A stretch of 25,157 nt of DNA. It comes from a virus. Made by a program: the position numbers and the translations under genes. This document shows, in pieces, positions 7,701 to 14,612 of this stretch (position 1 is the first letter of the stretch; each line of letters opens with the position of its first letter). Under the pieces are notes generated by a model. That model worked only from the letters and a program-made list of their open reading frames with translations, was not told where the DNA came from and did no database searches. The stretch is from IMG/VR virus record IMGVR_UViG_3300030106_004333, positions 1-25,157 of that record; one strand, given 5' to 3'.

Positions 7701-10069
7701 TGAGTGCCACCAAAAGCAGCTAAAGTAATAAGTCTGTAGCGTATTAGATCTGTTCTTGTAGGTAAAACCCAATCAGTATAATTTGTATATGCTAAATTAC
7801 TTGCTATTGTTTCTGCTTCAGATTTATTTAACCATTGCCCATTACTAAGTAGTGGAGAGTTATAAGAAAGATCTGGAAATACAGTTAAATACTTATCACT
7901 ACCTTCAGTAAATGCTCGTATAACAAATCCTCCCAACTCAGGATAATGTATATCATCATATGTAATCCCTTGAGTACTATAATTACCAAGAACGGTATGA
8001 AAGTCATCCCACGTAGGTAAAGAAGAAGTTGTTGTACTTCGACTTGCTGCTGGTGCAGTAGGAGTAGTTAAAATACCGTCTACTAAATCTGTAGTAGGAT
8101 TAACAACATAGACAGGTTTACCTCCTTGAGCCTCAGGTACGTTATTACCATTATCATCTAATAAAATATAACTGTCTCCCCATAAAGAATCTACACTAAT
8201 CGTCATTGCTAAATATTTATTTAAAATAATAAATGATTTAGCTTGGTCAGCTGCCGATGAGTTGCCGCGACCAGGGGCCTCTTGATCAGCTGCGCCTGGA
8301 ATTATCTCAGGCCAACTATGAGTAATAAAAAAGTCTTGATCTACATCTCCTGTATTAAAAATAATTTTTCTATTATAATTATTTGTTATGTCTTTAGGAA
8401 CTTTATCAAATAACATTTGAAGATATATTTTCTCATCATTTGATATATCTTTATAATCTTGCGTCTCCCCAAATCTATCCTCATATGTAAAAGGAGGTAT
8501 ATAGGTGTCAGCATTTTTAAACCAAGATTTTTTTGTATTTATAAAAGGTAATAAGGAATCTTTTGTAGACTTATAACCACTTTGTTGTGTATGCAATAAC
8601 CCTAAAGTGTGTCCAAGCTCATGAGCTAATACAGTAGCGACCCCTACAATACTCATGCTAGTGCTAGTACTATCTGCTGTATTCCACGGCACCTCTTTAG
8701 TACCGTTAGTAGCAGGATAGTTATTATACATATTAACTATATTATTAGCGTTTATGTATGAGAATTTATTAGGAGGAAATGGAAATTGAGCCTGAGCACC
8801 TCCCCTATTTCCAGAAAATAAAATATTAATAACAGGAAGTCTGTCTACAGTACTCACCATACCGCTTATTGATCCTAAAGTTGGGCTAAGAAATCCTGCA
8901 TTTGATGACGCTCTATCAAGACTCGATTGTCTAAGATTAATTGCAGAACCATTACTTCCCAAATAATAAGGATCTATCACATTATCATACACTGTTCCAT
9001 CTGCAAATTCTTTTCCTGAATCTGATAGATTCATAGTATGTCTAACAAATTCTCTATACCCTGCGTCTCCTGGCATAAGAGGGTCGGCACCTCCGTATTT
9101 ATCCGCACTGTATCTAAATATAGCCCCATAAGGTCCTGTAGTAAAATATTCATCAGAAGAAGTTCCTTCAGTAAGGTTAGCAATTGCGTGAGTACTAAAA
9201 TTAACTGTTGCATGCTGCTGGCATAAGTATTCCCCTGTAAAATTTTCTGCTTTGTATTTAGTTATATCAGTTACTATTTCTTGTTTGCTATGATTGTAAA
9301 GAATACCGCTGTTGTGGGTTGTTTGAAATGTATTAAGAACACCGCCTTCTGCTAAAGAACCTGTATAATCCTGTCCAAAACCCTGATCACCATACAGCTG
9401 GTCAGACATATATGCCTCTGGAAATATAGTATCAGGTCTAAAAGTAGAAGATCTTTCGTCTAGCCAACTACTATTCCAGTCAATAAAACCTTCTGCGTTT
9501 GTAGGATCAAGCGCTGCTTCTGTAACAGCGTCATTTTGTCCCATAGGTTTTAGACAAAAAGGCATTTGAAAAAGTGGATTTAAAAGTGATTTAGGTATTT
9601 TATGTATTAATTTAAATCTAATACCAGAATCTACACCGTGTCCAGCAGCATCTATAGCCCTAGGAATATTTTTAGTAATATTAGAAATCCCTGCATAAGC
9701 TGTATCACCATATAGATTTTCCCATGTACCTGCAAACATACTATTTACAACTTCTATCATTTCAGAAAAATCCTGATCACTGTATGCATCCCACCCATCT
9801 CTATCGGCCTGTCGCGTATGAATTATAATAGGAATATAAATCAACTCTTCATCTGTATATGTTGTAGTACGAGAATTACCAGATCTTGCTGCCCTTTCTT
9901 TTTGTTTATCCCTTTCTTTATTTATTTCTTTTTTGAATTTTTGAGGATAATCTCCCATACGAAGACTTTGAGCTTCTGACATATCAAAGTCACAGTAAAT
10001 CGAATTACCCTGCTCGTCAGTATCAAATAGTCTACCTTCTAAATTTATATTATCTTTTTCTGTTGACAT
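4775..10069 (-). CDS. Giant virion-module protein with pappalysin-like (M43) zinc metalloprotease motif and DUF1566/Lcl_C-like domain (1764 aa)
   Basis: Residues 483-493 read HELGHTLGLLH, the full metzincin zinc motif HExxHxxGxxH with catalytic Glu484. Upstream features fit the pappalysin/cytophagalysin (M43) family: a strand ending in His (IPIIIHT, 79-85) followed by a helix with VNSMF, and a strand like LPVINILFSG (411-420) about 60 residues before the zinc helix. Residues ~742-880 match the DUF1566/Lcl_C pattern: WVLPTRTDL (767-775), LWSSTT (803-808) and a closing VLPVRKV. A Met-turn candidate, NIMSYR, is at 1379-1384, followed by FSPDQILLMR (1434-1443), an arrangement typical of M43. It would lie ~890 residues after the zinc helix, far more than usual. 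The C-terminal ~350 residues contain clustered Cys. There is no signal peptide or membrane segment, which favours a virion component over host-type secretion. It sits 7 bp after a degenerate M43-like gene. Proteolysis of host surface protein or self-processing is inference. Confidence 0.8.
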   Translation of the reverse strand: MSTEKDNINLEGRLFDTDEQGNSIYCDFDMSEAQSLRMGDYPQKFKKEINKERDKQKERAARSGNSRTTTYTDEELIYIPIIIHTRQADRDGWDAYSDQDFSEMIEVVNSMFAGTWENLYGDTAYAGISNITKNIPRAIDAAGHGVDSGIRFKLIHKIPKSLLNPLFQMPFCLKPMGQNDAVTEAALDPTNAEGFIDWNSSWLDERSSTFRPDTIFPEAYMSDQLYGDQGFGQDYTGSLAEGGVLNTFQTTHNSGILYNHSKQEIVTDITKYKAENFTGEYLCQQHATVNFSTHAIANLTEGTSSDEYFTTGPYGAIFRYSADKYGGADPLMPGDAGYREFVRHTMNLSDSGKEFADGTVYDNVIDPYYLGSNGSAINLRQSSLDRASSNAGFLSPTLGSISGMVSTVDRLPVINILFSGNRGGAQAQFPFPPNKFSYINANNIVNMYNNYPATNGTKEVPWNTADSTSTSMSIVGVATVLAHELGHTLGLLHTQQSGYKSTKDSLLPFINTKKSWFKNADTYIPPFTYEDRFGETQDYKDISNDEKIYLQMLFDKVPKDITNNYNRKIIFNTGDVDQDFFITHSWPEIIPGAADQEAPGRGNSSAADQAKSFIILNKYLAMTISVDSLWGDSYILLDDNGNNVPEAQGGKPVYVVNPTTDLVDGILTTPTAPAASRSTTTSSLPTWDDFHTVLGNYSTQGITYDDIHYPELGGFVIRAFTEGSDKYLTVFPDLSYNSPLLSNGQWLNKSEAETIASNLAYTNYTDWVLPTRTDLIRYRLITLAAFGGTQFDNVYDSNEQVCLWSSTTCEDISTGAPSNAMAIEDTNGNCAVAQNMSNGNIAIVTPGTTSYSANSYEIENDVTLTPPGTPFGVLPVRKVLYNSPITFVEETIPANRKGPAITSRVPFCVPNEDGTPSDVFDPFWFANVNWRDPKNRPFPENWPVTKLYDEFDNEGNPLCPCLYAYQEYYVNGQAVTYKPIDAQRTGFGPGNTNQLQAFIDADNYPVNSDAEKLRTIARSLPEEIVQSMGGSIAWPTVLNNTDIYMDSTGVHVNDSLASFPNNDYKRYLLADGYEGAVDVDIYGYWNAEPYVKPASGASTTPYGSNKSLSYVSNAYDRYAQDAPLRREMGQYMYDSDADIYYPMTSETPREDIGHGWTHVTCIGHKFGLVGFPHAFDFYFYNTPFGYKPYPGGYSEGDTLSTDPIHFMQLPIGVGYVGIFAYGDQYANFKFDWQAASEENGRAANTLGYVGDSVTMEGTFQPARDLAGNFTQDIPATYEAHQFFYDHRFTFGSENPSSDYYNPFLVNLHTQMNTDHYAITMAASGNNWNDEGMRYGFLWNGVTVPNNMSVMSHLRDFKGLTLQGKESPKWGVMNPGNLSNIMSYRLDPLHYLRADDVGAFTVHATDRTVPRSNSSESDSACCHASPAAEKVRTAFSPDQILLMRANILSGMGHLLVAKEFGESINLRTEEYFNTNTARDHIEYCEDKVYNLAQEATIHSHFGVLNSTQAGVNSNFSIPFSQNLLYNIPRLFGGEYTLCDGGKCPQSTAIPVCASTDEFVCNGIANIEQILLANEFVTPSGTINPNVNSENNIQRHFQALLEMMPEEGVNAGPKFICIENIEHGCYYINDSSLCIEGGWSAGQALVGQCVENASSEIVDIDTFSMAPVFTPSDQCENGYNLPELSAGFGVLHLSHLAYVEGEQGSLEARDDNNPNLYISNGYYITPTTGKLFLQNFDNLDKDSFVPDAKKFEKILTNLRKILSFAK

Positions 10070-10076
10070 TAAAGTA

Positions 10077-11375
10077 TTATATATTAGTTATCCCTAAAAG
10101 GTTTTGTAAATAAAGTATTTGTCCTTGAAGTGTAATTTCTTCCTCTGTAAAATTAGTGCTACTAAAATCTACCTGACTTTGAAAAGAATTGATATGGTAT
10201 TGTATATCATTAGTACTTAAAATATTTCCAAACTCTTCACAGTCAATATCAAATACCACAGGCTCTATTACTACGTTTTGTGGTATAGTGTATATGCTTA
10301 AAAATGTCCATATAAAAGTAGCGCTTTCATAAGTATATGTGCAGTCAAACTGCGATCTAACTCTTCTTATTTGTTCCATAGTAGCAGTAATATTATCAGA
10401 AGGATAAAACCCCATAAAATTATCTAAAACTAATAAAGGAGAATCTATCATACAAGAAGCCTGAAAAGTTGCTGTAGAATCAAGACCTTCTGCTAAAGTA
10501 ATTTTATTATTGTCACTAACACACTCTCCTCCTCCAGAGCTGCCTCCTGATAATATGCAGTTATTTGAAGGACAACTGGTTGATAACAAAGAATCAAAAA
10601 TTAAACCTGAAGAAGAACTAGGCGCAGTAGGGCTATTAAATAAACCTAAACAATGTCCCATACCTCTATATACATCTGTTGTTTGTGATGGGAGAGTGTA
10701 AGCATGTGATAATACTTGATCTGAATATAAAGACTCCCCTTCAAACTCTTTAATAGACCACATAGAACAAACCAGTCCAAACTGTTTATTTTTAATCATA
10801 TGGAGTGCAGGATTAATAGAATATATAGGCATACTATAATCGCCAGTAGACTTTCTTACCCCATCAAAATCTAACCCCGCTATATCATGCACTAAAAAAA
10901 TATTAAAATGATCTATAAAAGAGTATGTAGACATTATACCATCTACTGTAGTTCCTGGAATATGAGTACCGTTTATATCTTGTTCAAGATAAGAAACTTT
11001 ATAAGTATTATCACTGTATGAATATTTTTGACCACTAGTTCTTGTTTCTTTATAACCACTTAAATCTTGCTCTAATATAGTAACATCAAAAACTATATTA
11101 AACAAACTCCAAAAATTATTTAATGCTGCCACAAAAGATTGCAAACTTTGTTGACTAGGTGAATACATTTTTTGGTTAGTGTCTTTATCTCTATAATAGC
11201 AAACATGAACTACAGTAGGTATTACCACAGCAACATCCAAATCATTTGCCAAAACACTACTATCTAAACTTAAATTGTATGCTTTTAATTGAAGTATATC
11301 GCTTGTATTATGCATTGCAGCTCTAAGTAAAAATTCAGAGCTATCCTGAGGTATGTTATATTGAGTTTCAGGCAT
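10077..11375 (-). CDS. Pappalysin-like (M43-fold) protein with degraded zinc site, putative pseudoprotease (432 aa)
   Basis: The layout follows M43 metalloproteases. There is a strand ending in VHV (VAVVIPTVVHVCYY, 48-61), a helix with AALNNFW (83-89) and the IVFDVTI strand (94-100). An FNIFLVHDIAG-like strand (157-167) is followed by a Gly-rich stretch. Then comes RGMGHCLGLFN (237-247) at the zinc-helix position, and NFMGFYPSD (319-327) followed by a helix with MEQIRRVR (333-340), resembling the family's Met-turn and following helix. Against HExxHxxGxxH, the first His, the Glu and the third His are replaced by Arg237, Gly238 and Asn247; only His241 and Gly244 remain, so zinc catalysis is not expected. 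The start overlaps the preceding gene by 8 bp and the end is 7 bp before the intact metzincin-motif gene. A structural or binding role in the tail is inferred. The family call is by pattern, without a database search. Confidence 0.65.
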   Translation of the reverse strand: MPETQYNIPQDSSEFLLRAAMHNTSDILQLKAYNLSLDSSVLANDLDVAVVIPTVVHVCYYRDKDTNQKMYSPSQQSLQSFVAALNNFWSLFNIVFDVTILEQDLSGYKETRTSGQKYSYSDNTYKVSYLEQDINGTHIPGTTVDGIMSTYSFIDHFNIFLVHDIAGLDFDGVRKSTGDYSMPIYSINPALHMIKNKQFGLVCSMWSIKEFEGESLYSDQVLSHAYTLPSQTTDVYRGMGHCLGLFNSPTAPSSSSGLIFDSLLSTSCPSNNCILSGGSSGGGECVSDNNKITLAEGLDSTATFQASCMIDSPLLVLDNFMGFYPSDNITATMEQIRRVRSQFDCTYTYESATFIWTFLSIYTIPQNVVIEPVVFDIDCEEFGNILSTNDIQYHINSFQSQVDFSSTNFTEEEITLQGQILYLQNLLGITNI

Positions 11376-12018
11376 TTTTTAAATTTTGTAATAATACATT
11401 ATAAAAAGCAACATCTTTTATATCTTGATCATCGCAGTCTTCGCATCTAAAATCTAAAGTAGTTAAATATTCGTCTACCTTGTTTTGAATATTACATATA
11501 GAGTTAAACTGAACCACTGTTGACGTGTTATAATCTATGTTATCACCTCCACTACCATGACCATATAAACCAGCACCAACAACGTATACATGATCTTGTA
11601 CTGACTCCCATTCATCAAGATTCTCTAATACATAATTTTTTTCTGCAACTGTTAGTCCTAAACTACCATAAACTTGTTGTATATTATTGTAAAATGCAAT
11701 GTATAACTCACTATGTGGTATAACCATTCTTACATCTGCAACATCATTATCTATAACAAAATTTGCATAAAAGCTCATTTCGGTAGAAAAAACTGCAATA
11801 GGATTTATTACTTTAGTTTCTCCTGAAGGAGAGACTGTTACATTAAAATAACATTGTATAGTAAATATTAATACTTTATCTGTAGAAGTAGGATTAGGCC
11901 CTGCTGTATTTCCCCACCCTGTAGGGTTAGTTTCGCTATAAGCTCCTGATGCTTCAGAAATAACTAAATTTTTACAGTCCCCTGATGTTTTTATGTTTAA
12001 CTTTAATTCTAATGCCAT
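11368..12018 (-). CDS. Conserved phage structural protein of unknown function (216 aa)
   Basis: The N-terminal ~45 residues carry a pattern I associate with virion proteins of Bacteroidota phages: a beta strand, DCKNL, a short Ser/Thr segment, then an Asn-Pro-x-Gly-Trp-Gly turn. The middle is beta-rich (roughly 45-120) and the C-terminus contains FRCEDCDDQD, a possible metal-binding or disulfide pair. I cannot name a function. The ATG at 12018 lies only about 10 bp after the T-tract of a strong terminator hairpin, so its mRNA probably comes from read-through of that terminator. It overlaps the following pseudoprotease gene by 8 bp, which suggests translational coupling. Its place right after the tube-like gene suggests a tail assembly or tail tip part (inference). 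Confidence 0.7.
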   Translation of the reverse strand: MALELKLNIKTSGDCKNLVISEASGAYSETNPTGWGNTAGPNPTSTDKVLIFTIQCYFNVTVSPSGETKVINPIAVFSTEMSFYANFVIDNDVADVRMVIPHSELYIAFYNNIQQVYGSLGLTVAEKNYVLENLDEWESVQDHVYVVGAGLYGHGSGGDNIDYNTSTVVQFNSICNIQNKVDEYLTTLDFRCEDCDDQDIKDVAFYNVLLQNLKNA

Positions 12019-12027
12019 AGGTAAAAA

Positions 12028-12063
12028 TTAAAAAAGGGCAGACAGAAAAGCTGCCTGCCCTTT
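12028..12063 (-). terminator. Strong intrinsic terminator after the 420-residue virion gene
   Basis: Read on the minus strand, the RNA forms a 10-bp stem GGGCAGGCAG / CTGTCTGCCC with one G-U pair and a 5-nt loop CTTTT, flanked by AAA before and TTTTTT after. Plus-strand arms are 12036-12045 and 12051-12060. It is the most GC-rich hairpin seen in an otherwise AT-rich window. It lies 25-60 bp after the stop of the 420-residue gene and just before the ATG of the 216-residue gene, with no room for a normal promoter between, so partial read-through is likely. Confidence 0.9.
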
Positions 12064-12087
12064 AATTGTATAAAAATTATAAGAGTA

Positions 12088-13350
12088 TTAATCCCAGTCA
12101 GTGATTGTGTTAGCTGCACCTCCAAATAAATCAGTAACATCTTCGTTACCATTACCTGTTTTAGCTGCTAAAACAATTTGAGCTCGTCCTACACCTGATC
12201 CTGAAACTGCATATTTTGGATCTGATAGTTTAACATCTATAAACAAAGTGTTATAGTATAAACTAGCATCTGCAAATAATGCAACATCATCACCGTTATT
12301 AGGCATAACCCCGTGACGGTAAGGAGCACCAGCAGAACCAATAGAGAACCATTCCATTTCTGCAATTTGTCGTCCATGTCCTTCACCTGGATCTGGAGCC
12401 GTTGATGTAGCTACAGCAGTAGTAGAACCAAAACCATCAATAGTTACATCAAAAGTAATTTGAGCATCTTTGAAAAGACCTAGTTTCCATTCTTGTTCGA
12501 TACCTGTAATAGTGATACCCCAAGAACCTGCTGCTGCTTGAGCTGCAGTCATTTGACCACAAGTTTGAGTTGCTGCGTCAGCACCTTGGTAAGGCTGATC
12601 TAAATAAATATTAGCGCCGTCTACTGATTCAACTTTATAAAGAGGAACATTAGTGTTAGTAGCATGTCCAACTTTTACATACTCACCAGCAACTAATCCG
12701 TGGTTAGTAGCACTAGCAAGAGCGTAGTCAGAACCACTGTAGAAAGAAATTGTAGCAGGAGATCCACCTAATGCAGCAGAAGTACCTGAAGAATATCTTT
12801 GAACTAAAGCACTAGCTCGTTTCTTACCTGAAGTTTTACCATTAAACTTCTCTATAGCAGACATTTTTTGAACTAAGTTATCTACGATTTCTACTTCAGT
12901 TGCAGAAGCATCTGAAACATATTCAAAGAAATGTAAGTCTGATTGTTTAGAGAATAAATCTACATTGTTAGTAAAGTTTACTCGAACAGTGTATCGATTT
13001 GAGTTAATAGCTTCGATTGAACCTGCAGCACCTGTATAACCAAATCCTGTAACTTGTTCAGCTCTTGAAGCATCTAATGCAGCCTCAACTTTAATTATAT
13101 CATCATAATTAAAAACAGGAGACCATCGGTAACTACCGTCTGAATCTTTTTGTCCAATTTTAACAAGTGTGCCTGCAGCAATTGCATCAGTATAGTTACC
13201 TGTAGCACCTTTTTCAATTGCACCTGTTGTTGCGTTTGCAATAATAAGATCTCCTGCAGTTGCTTCTCCTATTGAACTAGTTTCAATAGCTGCACCACTA
13301 CCAGCATCTCTCTGTACAAACACGTGTAAAGAATTATCTGTTTTAAACAT
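12088..13350 (-). CDS. Major virion structural protein, candidate tail tube protein (420 aa)
   Basis: An Ala/Gly/Thr-rich, beta-strand-rich protein of the size and composition of an abundant structural subunit. The N-terminus (VFVQRDAGSGAAIETSS) is followed by repeated short strand-turn units. The C-terminal half contains WKLGLFKDAQITFDVT and an EMEWFSIGSAGAPYRHG segment, then a two-strand ending with YNTLFIDVKLSD. I loosely associate this aromatic-Gly-Tyr-Arg pattern with structural or tail tube-type proteins of Bacteroidota phages, but I cannot prove it. The coding sequence is less AT-biased than the downstream tail genes, as is the capsid gene. It is followed directly by a strong terminator, as expected for the last highly expressed gene of an operon. 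Alternative: another major tail or decoration protein. If it is a tube, a tape-measure protein should lie outside this window. Confidence 0.6.
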   Translation of the reverse strand: MFKTDNSLHVFVQRDAGSGAAIETSSIGEATAGDLIIANATTGAIEKGATGNYTDAIAAGTLVKIGQKDSDGSYRWSPVFNYDDIIKVEAALDASRAEQVTGFGYTGAAGSIEAINSNRYTVRVNFTNNVDLFSKQSDLHFFEYVSDASATEVEIVDNLVQKMSAIEKFNGKTSGKKRASALVQRYSSGTSAALGGSPATISFYSGSDYALASATNHGLVAGEYVKVGHATNTNVPLYKVESVDGANIYLDQPYQGADAATQTCGQMTAAQAAAGSWGITITGIEQEWKLGLFKDAQITFDVTIDGFGSTTAVATSTAPDPGEGHGRQIAEMEWFSIGSAGAPYRHGVMPNNGDDVALFADASLYYNTLFIDVKLSDPKYAVSGSGVGRAQIVLAAKTGNGNEDVTDLFGGAANTITDWD

Positions 13351-13380
13351 TTGTTTTCTATTTTAAAAATTAATTAATTA

Positions 13381-13926
13381 TTAAGCTAAATCAGGGTATG
13401 AAGCAACTGCATCTGCATTATTGCCTGTAGCTCCTGACGCCATACTTATTATAGCCCAACCATCTGCTGTCCACATAAGCATATAATTTGCACCTATATC
13501 TGTAGTTGCAATTGTTGAATACGCGCCTGAAGTAGTTGCTGGAGTTAAAGTTACAGTATTATTAGTAGAAGATACAAATATCTTTACTTGTCCTACTGCA
13601 GTACCGTTAGCTAAAGTTACTCCTTCATCGCCATCATGATCAAGGATAGTAACTGGTACAGTAATACTGCATGCAGCAGAATCCGTACTAACAGTTTCCG
13701 ATCCTAGAACAAGACCTCCAGTAGCAGTTGCAACCCCAGTAACACCTAAAGTACTAGCAGCGGTTAAAGCACCTGCAATGGATTGAGCGTTAGAGTCTGA
13801 TAGACTCACATAGTCTCCCGCAAGATCATTAAAATCCTGTGCTCGAACGGGAGTATTACCAACTAGTCCTGCTGCATTTTTGCGAGGAGCTACATTGGCA
13901 TTTGTTATTTTTGCTGTTCTTGCCAT
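13381..13926 (-). CDS. Small fibre-like structural protein (181 aa)
   Basis: A short, low-charge, Ala/Thr/Ser/Gly-rich protein. Residues ~45-80 hold a pseudo-repetitive segment (GALTAASTLGVTGVATATGG) of the kind that forms beta-helical or trimeric fibre shafts. The C-terminal ~90 residues form a small beta domain (VTLTPATT, ANYMLMWTADGWAIIS) that resembles the shaft domain of the 511-residue fibre gene. The N-terminal ~40 residues may be the virion anchor. The gene begins 1 bp after the ring/adaptor-like gene and ends 30 bp before the 420-residue gene. I infer a head or collar fibre, or a decoration protein. No enzymatic motif is seen. Confidence 0.65.
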   Translation of the reverse strand: MARTAKITNANVAPRKNAAGLVGNTPVRAQDFNDLAGDYVSLSDSNAQSIAGALTAASTLGVTGVATATGGLVLGSETVSTDSAACSITVPVTILDHDGDEGVTLANGTAVGQVKIFVSSTNNTVTLTPATTSGAYSTIATTDIGANYMLMWTADGWAIISMASGATGNNADAVASYPDLA

Positions 13927-13927
13927 T

Positions 13928-14611
13928 TTATTCTATTTCGTTAAGTTCTATTTTACTTGTTTGGTATCGTGGTTGCTCTACATTTTCTAAAGCTTCTACG
14001 ACAGCCATCTTGACAATCTCGTTATGTGTATGATTTGGTAATATACAATCTTGCTCAGGACCAATAGGCAAAGGATGTCTAATATATCTTATATAATAAT
14101 CAGTTGCATATTGATCTTCTCCAGTAATTAATTCAACTATGTTAGAATAGTTTGATCCTCCATAATCTAATCTATAAACAGTGTCTTTTCCAGGCTTGTT
14201 AAAAGGATCGTCCATAATTTTATTATAACGATCATGAGTTATTGGTTTAACACTAACTCTTCTTCCTGAACCTTCAACGTTACTAGTACGAATATATGCC
14301 TCTTCCTGTATAGAATGTCTATAATCATCAGGTAATGTAACAAATCTACCATTTGGTTTATTTGTAGCTACTGATGAAGAAGAAGACATTTGAACTCCCA
14401 CAATTAAAGATCTTAAATCATCTCTACGCTTTTGATCTTCTTCAAAACCAGTACGTCTAACATTATTGCCAAATGCACGTTTAGATACAAACTTCTCTTG
14501 AGATATATTCAAAAAATGATCTATCTCTTCTATTAGAAAAGAAGGAGCGTCAAAAGAATCTCCTTTATCTACTAAAAGTTTAAACTCTGCATGCATTTGT
14601 GCTCTAGTCAT
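13928..14611 (-). CDS. Head-tail adaptor / ring protein-like (227 aa)
   Basis: The N-terminal ~50 residues have the pattern of phage connector proteins that dock on the portal: an amphipathic helix, FLIEEIDHFLN, then SQEKFVSKRAF. Further on, residues ~95-125 carry the RFVTLPDDYRHSI pattern seen in tail-tubular or ring proteins (proline after a leucine, then a helix). Near the C-terminus a strand with YYIRYIRHPLPI is followed by NHTHNEIVKMAVVEALENVE, a helix like those closing this family. The size (227 residues) and place, two genes after the capsid protein, match the ring protein 1/adaptor of crAss-like podoviruses. It is flanked by 1-bp gaps on both sides, so it is translated with its neighbours. 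Alternative: a generic head completion protein. Confidence 0.65.
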   Translation of the reverse strand: MTRAQMHAEFKLLVDKGDSFDAPSFLIEEIDHFLNISQEKFVSKRAFGNNVRRTGFEEDQKRRDDLRSLIVGVQMSSSSSVATNKPNGRFVTLPDDYRHSIQEEAYIRTSNVEGSGRRVSVKPITHDRYNKIMDDPFNKPGKDTVYRLDYGGSNYSNIVELITGEDQYATDYYIRYIRHPLPIGPEQDCILPNHTHNEIVKMAVVEALENVEQPRYQTSKIELNEIE

Positions 14612-14612
14612 A

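Noticed and set aside
4775-10069. Giant gene as tail tape-measure protein
   Set aside because: Size would fit, but it has no long coiled coil or membrane segments and instead shows globular, Cys-containing and metzincin/DUF1566-like features.
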